This document shows positions 1 to 7,517 of a DNA stretch of 20,579 nt, in pieces. Numbering within the stretch: position 1 is the first letter of the stretch; every line of letters begins with the position of its first letter. The notes below the pieces were generated by a model. The model searched no databases. It saw nothing but the letters and a program-made list of their open reading frames with translations, and was not told the origin of the DNA. The position numbers and the translations under genes were made by a program. Location of the stretch: the NCBI GenBank assembly GCA_017410745.1, contig JAFPPJ010000431.1, forward strand, positions 1-20,579, in the 5' to 3' direction. Source of the DNA: Oscillospiraceae bacterium (GTDB lineage: Bacteria > Bacillota > Clostridia > Oscillospirales > Ruminococcaceae).

Positions 1-99
1 ACCCTAAACCCTATACCCTATACCCTTCTCAGCATGAACGCTCTGTTGCATATGACCGTCCATATAAGGGGGAACCATGCGATGTCTTTATCCTCTTGG
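1..99. other. Spacer downstream of rpoB with a short heptamer repeat
   Basis: This is the 99 bp after the rpoB stop on the minus strand. Positions 2-27 hold tandem heptamers: CCCTAAA, CCCTATA, CCCTATA, then a partial CCCTT. No coding region or terminator hairpin is evident. rpoC usually follows rpoB, so this is probably the rpoB-rpoC spacer, but rpoC is not in the window. Confidence 0.5.
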
Positions 100-3000
100 T
101 CATTCATCCATGCCGAAACTGTCGTCAAGGAAATCGCTCGTATCCAGCGACTCGGAGCCGAGATCGAAGTCCATGTCCGAGTCCATCTCGTCATCATCAA
201 CAAGGTTGAAGCCGTCAAGATCGCCCGACTCAACGTCGTCCTCGCTGTAGGAGTTGGTCTCGTTGAGCTCGTCGTAATCGGGAGTATCCTCGGCAGCGGA
301 TACAGGCATGGGAATGCCGTCATCCTCCTCGTCGATAGCCTTGAGGTCTATCTCCTGACCCTCGGTATCGAATACCTTGATGTCGAGGCAGAGAGACTGG
401 AGCTCCTTGATTATTACCTTGAATGCCTCGGGTATGCCGGGCTTGGGTACGTTCTGACCCTTTACGATAGCCTCATAGGTCTTTACACGTCCGATGGTAT
501 CGTCGGACTTGACTGTGAGTATCTCCTGGAGCGTGTATGCTGCGCCGTATGCCTCGAGTGCCCATACTTCCATCTCACCGAAACGCTGACCGCCGAACTG
601 CGCCTTACCGCCGAGGGGCTGCTGCGTTACGAGGGCATAGGGACCTACGGAACGTGCGTGTATCTTATCATCTACGAGATGGTGGAGCTTGAGGTAGTAC
701 ATGATGCCCACCGTTACCCTGTTGTCGAAGGGCTCACCGGAGCGGCCGTCGCGGAGAACGATCTTGCCGTCCTCAGCCATGCCTGCATCAGCGAACATCG
801 CACGGACATCTTCCTCGTGTGCGCCGTCGAATACGGGGGTCATTACCTTCCAGCCGAGCTTTCTCGCAGCCATGCCCAGATGCACCTCGAGCACCTGACC
901 GATATTCATTCGGGAAGGAACGCCCAGAGGGTTGAGCACGATGTCAAGAGGAGTACCGTCGGGCAGGAAGGGCATATCCTCGGACTTGAGTATGCGTGAA
1001 ACGACACCCTTGTTACCGTGACGGCCCGCCATCTTGTCGCCGACAGAGATCTTTCTCTTCTGTGCTATGTATACTCTTACGAGCTTGTTTACACCCGCTG
1101 CGAGCTCATCGCAGTTGTCACGGGTGAATATCTTTATGTCTACTACGATGCCCGATGCGCCGTGAGGTACTTTAAGGGAGTTGTCCCTTACTTCCTTCGC
1201 CTTCTCACCGAATATCGCACGGAGAAGTCTCTCCTCCGCAGTGAGCTCGGTCTCGCCCTTGGGCGTTACCTTGCCGACGAGTATGTCGCCCGCGCGGACT
1301 TCTGCGCCTATGCGGATGATACCGTCCTCGTCTATGTCCTTGAGCGCATCCTCACCGACATTGGGGATATCCCTTGTGATGGTCTCGGCACCGAGCTTGG
1401 TGTCGCGCTCTTCTATCTCGTACTCCTCGATGTGTACGGAGGTGTATATATCCTCACGGACAACTCTCTCGTTGAGCAGTACGGCATCCTCGTAGTTGTA
1501 GCCTTCCCATGTCATGAAGCCGATGAGTGCGTTCTTGCCTATGGCAAGCTCGCCGTCGGAGGTAGCAGGGCCGTCTGCGAGCACCTGACCCTTCTTGACC
1601 TCTTCGCCCTTCTCCACGATGGGACGCTGATTTATGCATGTGCCCTGGTTGGAGCGCTTGAACTTGGTCAGCTTGTATACATGAGTGCCGCCCTTTTCAT
1701 CCCTGATGGTGACCTCATCTGCGCATACCCTCTCGACTGTGCCGTCCTCCTCTGCAAGTATGCAGACACCGGAGTCAACAGCAGCCTTGTACTCCATGCC
1801 GGTGCCGACGATAGGAGCCTCGGTCTTGAGGAGAGGCACTGCCTGACGCTGCATGTTCGCACCCATGAGGGCACGGTTCGCATCGTCGTTCTCAAGGAAG
1901 GGTATCATCGCGGTAGCGATGGATACGACCATCTTAGGCGATACATCCATGAAGTCAACGCGTTCCTTCTCGCATTCGAGTATCTGGTCGCGGTAACGTG
2001 CATTGACCTTGGAGCGGGCAAACTTGTGATCCTCGGTAAGAGGCTCGTTCGCCTGTGCTACGGTGTACTTGTCCTCAACGTCTGCGGTCATGTATACGAC
2101 CTCGTCCGTTACAACGCCCGTCTCCTTGTCAACTCTGCGGTAGGGAGCCTCGATGAAGCCGTAGGCATTGATGCGCGCAAAGGATGCAAGATAGGAGATA
2201 AGTCCGATGTTGGGACCTTCGGGTGTCTCGATGGGACACATTCTGCCGTAGTGCGAATAGTGTACGTCACGCACCTCGAATCCTGCACGGTCTCTGGAAA
2301 GACCGCCGGGGCCGAGTGCGGAAAGTCTTCTCTTGTGAGTGAGCTCTGCGAGCGGGTTGTTCTGATCCATGAACTGCGAAAGGGGCGATGAACCGAAGAA
2401 CTCCTTTATCGCTGCAGATATGGGACGTATGTTGATGAGGGTCTGGGGCGAGATATTGTCTGCCTCCTGAGACTGGGAGTTCATCTTCTCCCTGATGCCT
2501 CTCTCCATACGGGCAAAGCCTATGCGGAACTGGTTCTGCATCAGCTCGCCTACGCTTCTGATACGCCTGTTGCCCAGGTGGTCGATATCATCTACCGTGC
2601 CTACGCCCTCGCAGAGGTCGAGATAGTAGCTGATGGAAGCGTTTATATCATCTATGGTGATGTGCTTGGGAACGAGCTCGTCTGCTCTCCTGCGGCACTG
2701 CTTCCTTATCTCCTCGGGGTCTGTCTCGTTGTCGAGTATATCACGGAGCACCTTGTAGCATACCAGCTCATTGATGCCCACGTCCTTCGGGTCAAAGTCA
2801 ACATAGCCCGCAAGGTCTACCATGCCGTTGCCTATTACCTTGACATCTCTCTCCTCGAGTGCCTGGTAGCTCTCGCCCGCTTCATTCACATGGAATTCCT
2901 TGTGCTCCACATGGACGATGGCCTCGGTAACGCCTGCCTGCTGTATAGCCTCAGCCTTCTCAAGGGTGATGAGCTCGCCCGCTTCTGCAAGCACCTCGCC

Positions 3001-3900
3001 TGTGGAGGGGTCGCATACGGGGTTTGTGAGCTTGTGGCCGACAAGACGGGATGCGATGCCCAGCTTCTTGTTGTACTTGTATCTGCCGAACTTGGCAAGA
3101 TCGTATCTTTTCGGGTCGAAGAGGAGCATATCGAGATGGCTCTGTGCGCTCTCCGCTGTGGGAGGCTCGCCGGGTCTGAGCTTCTTGTATACCTCGATGA
3201 GAGCGGACTCCACATCGTTGGATGTGTCCTTCTCCTGCATGGTCTGGCGAAGTCTCTCGTCGTCGCCGAACTTTGCGAGGATCTCCTCATCGGTGCCGCA
3301 GCCGATCGCCCTGATGAATGTGGTGAGCGGTATCTTGCGGTTCTTGTCTATCCTGACATACATTATGTCGGACGAATCCATCTCGTATTCGAGCCATGCG
3401 CCCCTGTTGGGGATAACGGTGGCCTTGAACAGATCCTTGCCCGTCTTGTCCTTCTCAACAGCATAGTATACGCCGGGGGAACGGACGAGCTGTGATACTA
3501 CGACACGCTCCGCACCGTTGATGACGAATGTGCCGCTCTCTGTCATGATGGGCAGATCGCCCATGTAGACCTCCTGCTCGATAACAGAGCCGGTAGATCT
3601 GGTGAAAAGCCTTGCAGTGACGTTGAGCCTCTTGGCATAGGTGACATCTCTGTCCTTGCACTCGGGGATCTCGTACTTGGGCTTGTCATTGAGGCGGAAC
3701 TTGGTAAAGGTGAGAACGAGGTTGTCGTTGAAGTCGGTGATCTCGACATCACGGAACACCTCGGTCAGTCCCTCTTCGAGGAACCAGTCGTAGGAGCTCT
3801 TCTGCACCTCGATCAGATTTGGCATGGGTATGACTTCCGAGATCTTGCCAAAGCTCATTCTCGTGGTCTTCCCGTGCTTAACGGGCGTTACATTCACCAT
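100..3900 (-). CDS. rpoB: DNA-directed RNA polymerase beta subunit
   Basis: RpoB forms the catalytic core of RNA polymerase with RpoC and binds rifamycins. The reading frame stays open to 3978, but the family start is the ATG at 3900 (MVNVTPVKHGK), 10 nt after a GGAGG site; this gives 1266 residues. The rifampicin region is near residues 503-530 (SQFMDQNNPLAELTHKRR). D512, H522 and S527 match E. coli D516, H526 and S531, all in the sensitive form. The ETPEGPNIGLI motif and the C-terminal block with KAQFGGQRFGEMEVWALEA are present. The last 79 residues form a tail with 32 Asp/Glu and no Lys/Arg, longer than in E. coli or Bacillus. It is transcribed from a consensus promoter about 100 bp upstream. 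Identity is certain; the exact start is likely. Confidence 0.98.
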   Translation of the reverse strand: MVNVTPVKHGKTTRMSFGKISEVIPMPNLIEVQKSSYDWFLEEGLTEVFRDVEITDFNDNLVLTFTKFRLNDKPKYEIPECKDRDVTYAKRLNVTARLFTRSTGSVIEQEVYMGDLPIMTESGTFVINGAERVVVSQLVRSPGVYYAVEKDKTGKDLFKATVIPNRGAWLEYEMDSSDIMYVRIDKNRKIPLTTFIRAIGCGTDEEILAKFGDDERLRQTMQEKDTSNDVESALIEVYKKLRPGEPPTAESAQSHLDMLLFDPKRYDLAKFGRYKYNKKLGIASRLVGHKLTNPVCDPSTGEVLAEAGELITLEKAEAIQQAGVTEAIVHVEHKEFHVNEAGESYQALEERDVKVIGNGMVDLAGYVDFDPKDVGINELVCYKVLRDILDNETDPEEIRKQCRRRADELVPKHITIDDINASISYYLDLCEGVGTVDDIDHLGNRRIRSVGELMQNQFRIGFARMERGIREKMNSQSQEADNISPQTLINIRPISAAIKEFFGSSPLSQFMDQNNPLAELTHKRRLSALGPGGLSRDRAGFEVRDVHYSHYGRMCPIETPEGPNIGLISYLASFARINAYGFIEAPYRRVDKETGVVTDEVVYMTADVEDKYTVAQANEPLTEDHKFARSKVNARYRDQILECEKERVDFMDVSPKMVVSIATAMIPFLENDDANRALMGANMQRQAVPLLKTEAPIVGTGMEYKAAVDSGVCILAEEDGTVERVCADEVTIRDEKGGTHVYKLTKFKRSNQGTCINQRPIVEKGEEVKKGQVLADGPATSDGELAIGKNALIGFMTWEGYNYEDAVLLNERVVREDIYTSVHIEEYEIEERDTKLGAETITRDIPNVGEDALKDIDEDGIIRIGAEVRAGDILVGKVTPKGETELTAEERLLRAIFGEKAKEVRDNSLKVPHGASGIVVDIKIFTRDNCDELAAGVNKLVRVYIAQKRKISVGDKMAGRHGNKGVVSRILKSEDMPFLPDGTPLDIVLNPLGVPSRMNIGQVLEVHLGMAARKLGWKVMTPVFDGAHEEDVRAMFADAGMAEDGKIVLRDGRSGEPFDNRVTVGIMYYLKLHHLVDDKIHARSVGPYALVTQQPLGGKAQFGGQRFGEMEVWALEAYGAAYTLQEILTVKSDDTIGRVKTYEAIVKGQNVPKPGIPEAFKVIIKELQSLCLDIKVFDTEGQEIDLKAIDEEDDGIPMPVSAAEDTPDYDELNETNSYSEDDVESGDLDGFNLVDDDEMDSDMDFDLGSESLDTSDFLDDSFGMDE

Positions 3901-4004
3901 AGGCATTAACCCTCCACACATATTCGGATGAGGCTCCGTACACGCTGATACCGCATCGTACTGCGGTCTCGTGCGCATTTGTCCTCATTATAAGTCATTT
4001 TACC

Positions 4005-4033
4005 ATTATACTGCAAAACAAAAGAAAAGTCAA
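4005..4033 (-). promoter_or_regulatory. Sigma-A promoter of rpoB
   Basis: On the minus strand, TTGACT (4028-4033) and TATAAT (4005-4010) are separated by exactly 17 bp. The predicted transcript starts near 3998, giving a leader of about 100 nt before the rpoB ATG. The leader contains a 6-bp hairpin (ACCGCA/TGCGGT, 3950-3967). rplL, which precedes rpoB in many bacteria, is not found here, which fits rpoB having its own promoter. Confidence 0.85.
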
Positions 4034-4486
4034 GCTTTGATGGTAAAAATCGGACATTTAGACAAAGCCCGCGGTCTTTTCCGTGAAAAGTTTGGCTCTT
4101 GAAGTGGAGAAATTTTGCCGTGGATTTTGTGCAAATTTATGAATGGTGCATAAAATGAGTGGATATGTGGACAGATGGGGACGGGTGTGGGGAGTTATAA
4201 CGGCGACCTTTCGGCAATACGATAAGGTTTTGATAGCACGGGTGTTAGTGCAGACTGGTCAATTTGCGGTTTTCGACGGTAGCCTGTTGTGAGGACATAG
4301 ACAATAGTGCGAAGGTCAAAGGGGATGAAACGCCGGCGAACGAATACACGTTTAATGCTATTGGATTAGTTTGCGTTCGTTCGCCTCAGTTTCTCCCCCG
4401 AAACTATTTTCGAGCGCTGTAAAGCGGGAGAAAATTGTTTTATACCCTTTTCCCCGCAAAATATTCATTTGTTAGGTATCGGACAC

Positions 4487-4610
4487 CGCTTATAACCCGC
4501 CTTATTTCAATAGCGCACTACTCATTTGTTTTTCTGGGACTTTTAATAGTCGGTATAATATCTGTACCTGCGCTTACCCCGCTCATAACCCACCTTAACA
4601 AAATAGCACA
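4487..4610 (+). repeat. Degenerate 31-bp direct repeat (two copies)
   Basis: Copies at 4487-4517 and 4580-4610 share 24 of 31 positions by eye (CGCT-ATAACCC-CCTTA...AATAGC-CA). They lie 93 bp apart inside the inverted-repeat element. Purpose unknown. Confidence 0.45.
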
Positions 4611-4697
4611 GGAGGAAAGTACCATATCATTTCACTTATTCCTTACTTAGACGGAAAGAGGTGGGTGAGGGATGGGAAAGAGAGCGCGAGAGAAAAC

Positions 4698-4754
4698 CGT
4701 GGGAAAGAATCCACGTCCTGCGGACTTTGGATAGGGGAAAGCCCGTCCCCTATC
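4698..4754. other. Cluster of three adjacent hairpins
   Basis: CGTGG/CCACG (4698-4715), GTCC/GGAC (4715-4725) and GATAGGGG/CCCCTATC (4730-4754, 8-bp stem) follow one another almost without gaps. The cluster is inside the inverted-repeat element. It could be a structured RNA segment. No match to RNase P, tmRNA, SRP or 6S RNA could be made by eye. Confidence 0.35.
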
Positions 4755-4952
4755 AAGTTTGCTCGTTTCCCTGCCCTCGCCCAAGGTTGTCTCTCGTACC
4801 CCAAGACAAATGAGTATGTCCCGACAACAGGCTACCGTTCAAAAGTCGCAAGTTGACCCTACCGCTCAAACTTTTGTGCTATCTAATTATTGCGGGGGAA
4901 AAGGGAGCAAATTTAACCGTCCTCACATACAATACTTTTCCGCTGCGCATCG

Positions 4953-4979
4953 TTTTTTGCAGGCACAGCCTGCAAAAAA
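4953..4979. terminator. Bidirectional intrinsic terminator
   Basis: A perfect 12-bp stem, TTTTTTGCAGGC with GCCTGCAAAAAA, closes a 3-nt ACA loop. The U-run forms on either strand. It sits second after the zinc-ribbon gene on the minus strand. Confidence 0.8.
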
Positions 4980-5004
4980 TCCGCCCCCGTTTTCACGGGA
5001 GCGG
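4974..5004 (-). terminator. Intrinsic terminator of the zinc-ribbon gene
   Basis: CCGC-CCCGT/ACGGG-GCGG pair with one mismatch (4981-5004). On the minus strand the stem is followed by GGA and then six T residues. It lies 9 bp beyond the stop codon of the gene at 5014-5283. Two terminators in tandem insulate this gene from the rpoB side. Confidence 0.8.
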
Positions 5005-5013
5005 TCATTCATT

Positions 5014-5283
5014 TTAAGCTCTCTGCTTTGCAAAGCACTCGCTGCAGTAGATGGGCTGGCCCTCTCTGGGAGTGAAGGGAACTCTTGCAACGCCGCCGCA
5101 CTCTGCGCAAACGCCCTCGAACATTTCCCTCTCAGCCTTTCTGGTCTTGCGTGCCTGACGGCAGTTCTTACATCTCTGGGGCTCGTTCTCGAAGCCCTTC
5201 TCAGCATAGAACTCCTGCTCACCGGCGGTGAAAATGAATTCCTCTCCGCAGTCCTTGCAGACTAACGTCTTGTCCTGAAACAT
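5014..5283 (-). CDS. Small double zinc-ribbon protein (CxxC-x17-CxxC type)
   Basis: The 89-residue protein has two zinc-ribbon modules. The first has CKDC near residue 9 and CKNC near residue 38. The second has CAEC and CSEC separated by exactly 17 residues, the signature of a small clostridial zinc-ribbon family with no assigned biochemical function. Four CxxC pairs imply two bound zinc ions; a role in nucleic-acid or protein binding is only inferred. The ATG at 5283 follows GAGGT at a good distance. A sigma-factor gene lies 111 bp upstream on the same strand, so co-transcription is possible. Two strong terminators follow. No signal peptide or membrane segment is present, so it is probably cytoplasmic. 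Confidence 0.88.
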   Translation of the reverse strand: MFQDKTLVCKDCGEEFIFTAGEQEFYAEKGFENEPQRCKNCRQARKTRKAEREMFEGVCAECGGVARVPFTPREGQPIYCSECFAKQRA

Positions 5284-5394
5284 GATCTTTACCTCGCTTA
5301 AATAAAATATGGACTTGAGGACTTATTCCACACCGAATGAGATGATGCTTGAGATAGTCCTTAGGTCTGTATACAGCCCTCTCGGGCGTATATC

Positions 5395-5940
5395 CTATGA
5401 GATCCTGCGCAGCCTGAGCTTGTGATGAGCCCTCGCCGCAGCATTCTCCGCTGCCTTTTCCGACACGCTGAGCTTGTCACCCGCCTCGCTGTAGCTGTGC
5501 CCCGCATATCTGAGCAGCAGCACCTCCGCCTCTAAAGGGGAGAGCATCGAGAGCGCATCCTCTATCATCTCCCTGATGATAAAGCGCATCTCCGGGGACA
5601 TCTCCTCGCCTGCCTCCGCTTCCTCGCAGTCATCCCTGCGCCGTCTGAGCGCATCGGTGATGCGGTTGGAAACACATGCGTACATGAACGGGAAAAATCT
5701 GCGCTTCTCCTCGCCGGCATCAAAGCTGTCAACCGCCTTGATAAAGCCCGCCATGCCCTCGTGCAGCAGATCCTCGTACTCGCCGGGATCGTCGCAAAGC
5801 TGAGCAGTGCGGCTTTTGAGAAAGCCGAAATACCTTGAGAACAGCTCCGCAAGTATCAGTGTGCGTCTGCGGTGTCCTTCCGAACGCACCATCTCTGCGA
5901 GCTCCTCATCGGTGAAGCTTGAATAGATATCCTTATCCAT
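5395..5940 (-). CDS. Sigma-70 family RNA polymerase sigma factor (SigH-like/ECF-like)
   Basis: This is a 181-residue protein with the two-domain layout of small alternative sigma factors. Region 2 spans about residues 30-100 (YEDLLHEGMAGFIKAVDSFD, then ACVSNRITDALRR, resembling region 2.3-2.4). Region 4 spans about 125-178, a helix-turn-helix with LSPLEAEVLLLRYAGHSYSE. An acidic linker joins them. The frame opens at a TTG at 5970, but that codon overlaps the promoter -10 box. The ATG at 5940, preceded by GGAG, is therefore the start. No anti-sigma gene is adjacent. The spacing resembles sporulation/competence SigH more than typical ECF factors, but the regulon cannot be inferred. Region 4 is divergent. 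Confidence 0.85.
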   Translation of the reverse strand: MDKDIYSSFTDEELAEMVRSEGHRRRTLILAELFSRYFGFLKSRTAQLCDDPGEYEDLLHEGMAGFIKAVDSFDAGEEKRRFFPFMYACVSNRITDALRRRRDDCEEAEAGEEMSPEMRFIIREMIEDALSMLSPLEAEVLLLRYAGHSYSEAGDKLSVSEKAAENAAARAHHKLRLRRIS

Positions 5941-5969
5941 ATACATCTCCGCAGTCGTGTCTATCGTCA

Positions 5970-5998
5970 ATTCTATCTTATTTTACTGTTTTTGTCAA
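5970..5998 (-). promoter_or_regulatory. Promoter of the sigma-factor gene
   Basis: On the minus strand, TTGACA (5993-5998) and TAGAAT (5970-5975) are separated by 17 bp. The predicted transcript starts about 20 nt before the ATG at 5940. This excludes the upstream TTG as the start codon. Expression appears to be housekeeping (sigma-A type). Confidence 0.85.
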
Positions 5999-6275
5999 GA
6001 GCAATTACACAAATAATTAAAATATAACCTGATTTTTGTTATAAAAGTTGCTATTACACCAATAAAATTGTACATATTCACTAATAGGCGGGTACGACCC
6101 GCCGCGATCTCGCTGATATTTGCCTTCAGATCGACTTCGCTTGCGACCCGGTCACTCTCGTTTGATGATATACCGAGCAGGCATAGCGGGTACGACCCGC
6201 CGCGATAAATCGGTCTCGCTTGCGGCTCGTTCGCTTTTATCCGACATATCAGCATCCTGTGCCGGATATGTTGGA
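5999..6275. other. Spacer between the sigma gene and the choline-binding-repeat gene
   Basis: The half next to the sigma promoter is AT-rich, and the other half is GC-rich and repetitive (see 6087-6206). A 12-bp stem with one G-T pair (6239-6250 with 6265-6276) ends on the stop codon of the gene at 6276-7508. It has no U-run, so terminator function is uncertain. No gene was seen. Confidence 0.5.
6087..6206. repeat. Duplicated 21-bp hairpin repeat
   Basis: An identical 21-bp sequence starting GCGGGTACGACCCGC occurs at 6088-6108 and 6186-6206, 98 bp apart. Each copy folds into a GC-rich stem around an ACG loop. Both are followed by related TCGCTTGCG segments, so the duplicated unit is larger and decayed. 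No protein is encoded. Confidence 0.6.
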
Positions 6276-7508
6276 TCAGTTATACTTTACTTTTCCTATG
6301 GGCACTACGGGGGATGCACCGCCGGGCTTTTCTATCTCCACAAGGAGTATATATCCGGTATTGCCGCCCTTGCCCTGTGCCACGCCTATCTCGGTGGTAT
6401 AGGTGTTGTGCTCGCTGTCATAGTATGTCTTGCCTGCGGTGAACTTGTCGCCTTCCTTGCCGCTGTACTCGGTGTAAAGCACCACATTGCTGCGGAAGAA
6501 TTCCTCGTCAAGCTCGAGCAGCTGTGTGAGATACTTGCTGCCCGTATGCCCCTGCTTTGCGGCATACCCCTTGGCAAAGCGCTGAGCCTCTGCGGTGGAG
6601 TGTATCACATATGTCTTGTCGGTGATGGCAAATTTCCCGCTGTACTGGTGTATCTTTGCTTTCACCTCACGCTGTACGGACATCTCCGGCATCATATTGG
6701 TCTGGCTGCCTCTGTTCTCCTTCTCCGCCTCGAGCCTGCCGTACTGCGGGAGAGAGTAGATGAAGCTCTCTATAAAGGTACGGTAATACGCCGCCGCGGT
6801 AACGCCGCTGTCCTTGCCGTAGTCCTTGTATGCGGCCTCATCGAGCCCGAATGAAGCCTTGCCTGCGCTCCACGAAGCGCTTATCTGCACGGGCGCCTTT
6901 TCCCTGCCGCTTACCTTGTCCGCCTTGCAGGAGATGAGCATATCGTACATGATCTGCCTGTCCTTCTCGGTGACGGGTATGGCTGCGGTGTAAAGATCCT
7001 TGTCGTCCGTATCGGAAGAGGGCGCATTGGTAAGGTATCCGTCCGTGTCGAACAATATATACCCTCTGTCGGTGGTATTGGTATACACGAGGCGGAAGTC
7101 GGCGGGTGCCTTCGCAGTCTTGGCAAGGGTGCCCGTCCATTCGCCGCTCGCCGACATCTTGTATGTGCCTGCGGCGGTGTTTATCGTGCCGGTCGCCATT
7201 TTGCCGTCCTGCTTCGGGTCGAAGTAATACCAGCCGCCCGATATCTTCATCCAGCCGAACCAGCGGCTGCCCCCGAGATAGAATCTCGTGCCGTCATTTC
7301 CCTTTACCATGCCGGTATACAGCGTCACATTGCCGCTGTCCGCATAGTACATTCGTCCCTTTATCATCACAGGGCCGCTGTCCTTTGCTTCTGCCGTGAC
7401 GGGCTTTATCTCCCTGTGCGTCACGGGATCTATCGCCGCAGACACGCTGCACGGCGCTATCATCAGCAGAGCAGTCAGCCCTGCCAGTATATATCTGTGT
7501 ATCTTCAT
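6276..7508 (-). CDS. Secreted protein with choline/glucan-binding-type repeats
   Basis: The 410-residue protein has a clear Sec signal peptide (MKIHRYILAGLTALLMIAPC, cleavage near 24). Residues about 48-126 contain aromatic-glycine repeats (GRMYYADSG, GGWYYFDPKQDGKMATG, GTYKMSASGEWTG) of the cell-wall/choline-binding type. Such repeats usually bind wall polysaccharide. The middle (about 130-330) is not recognised. The C terminus is beta-rich with a GGNTGYILLVEIE stretch that faintly recalls protease-inhibitor-like PrcB domains; this is weak. It is the last gene of the Nudix-galT operon, 9 bp after galT. Its ribosome site is poor (AGGT), so it may depend on translational coupling. Confidence 0.8.
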   Translation of the reverse strand: MKIHRYILAGLTALLMIAPCSVSAAIDPVTHREIKPVTAEAKDSGPVMIKGRMYYADSGNVTLYTGMVKGNDGTRFYLGGSRWFGWMKISGGWYYFDPKQDGKMATGTINTAAGTYKMSASGEWTGTLAKTAKAPADFRLVYTNTTDRGYILFDTDGYLTNAPSSDTDDKDLYTAAIPVTEKDRQIMYDMLISCKADKVSGREKAPVQISASWSAGKASFGLDEAAYKDYGKDSGVTAAAYYRTFIESFIYSLPQYGRLEAEKENRGSQTNMMPEMSVQREVKAKIHQYSGKFAITDKTYVIHSTAEAQRFAKGYAAKQGHTGSKYLTQLLELDEEFFRSNVVLYTEYSGKEGDKFTAGKTYYDSEHNTYTTEIGVAQGKGGNTGYILLVEIEKPGGASPVVPIGKVKYN

Positions 7509-7517
7509 ATCATGTAC

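Larger units (their letters stand above)
4232..4883. mobile_element. MITE-like element with imperfect ~58-bp terminal inverted repeats
   Basis: The left end (4233-4290) and the right end (4824-4882) are reverse complements of each other. The outer GATAGCAC/GTGCTATC and the inner ACGGTAGCCTGTTGT (4276-4290, complement at 4824-4838) are exact. Between them GGTCAA-TTGCG-TTT is largely conserved, while the bases just inside the outer octamer diverge. No transposase is encoded. No clear target-site duplication is visible: the flanks are AGGTTTT and TAATTAT. A third, solitary copy of this end lies at 9905-9963. Inverted ends, non-coding interior and multiple copies suggest a non-autonomous transposable element, but a repeated structured-RNA or regulatory element is possible. 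Confidence 0.5.
4034..5013. other. Gene-free kilobase upstream of rpoB
   Basis: No credible gene was found. Open frames here are at most 71 residues, apart from the antisense shadow of the zinc-ribbon gene, and none has both family resemblance and a good ribosome site. Most of the stretch is a 652-bp element with inverted ends (4232-4883). Inside it are a 10-bp inverted repeat (4335-4344 with 4376-4385), a degenerate 31-bp direct repeat (4487-4517 and 4580-4610) and a run of hairpins (4698-4754). Two terminators of the zinc-ribbon gene lie at the right end. Confidence 0.6.

Noticed and set aside
34..3495. Long plus-strand open frames of 321, 457 and 305 codons opposite rpoB
   Set aside because: They are antisense shadows of rpoB caused by its codon bias. 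They show no family motifs, and the minus frame is unmistakable.
4614..4622. GAGGAAAGT resembling the first conserved region of RNase P RNA
   Set aside because: The following bases do not continue the motif and no matching distal conserved region was found.
4435..4650. 71-codon hydrophobic frame inside the inverted-repeat element
   Set aside because: No good ribosome site, no family resemblance, and it overlaps the internal direct repeats, so its hydrophobicity reflects A/T content.
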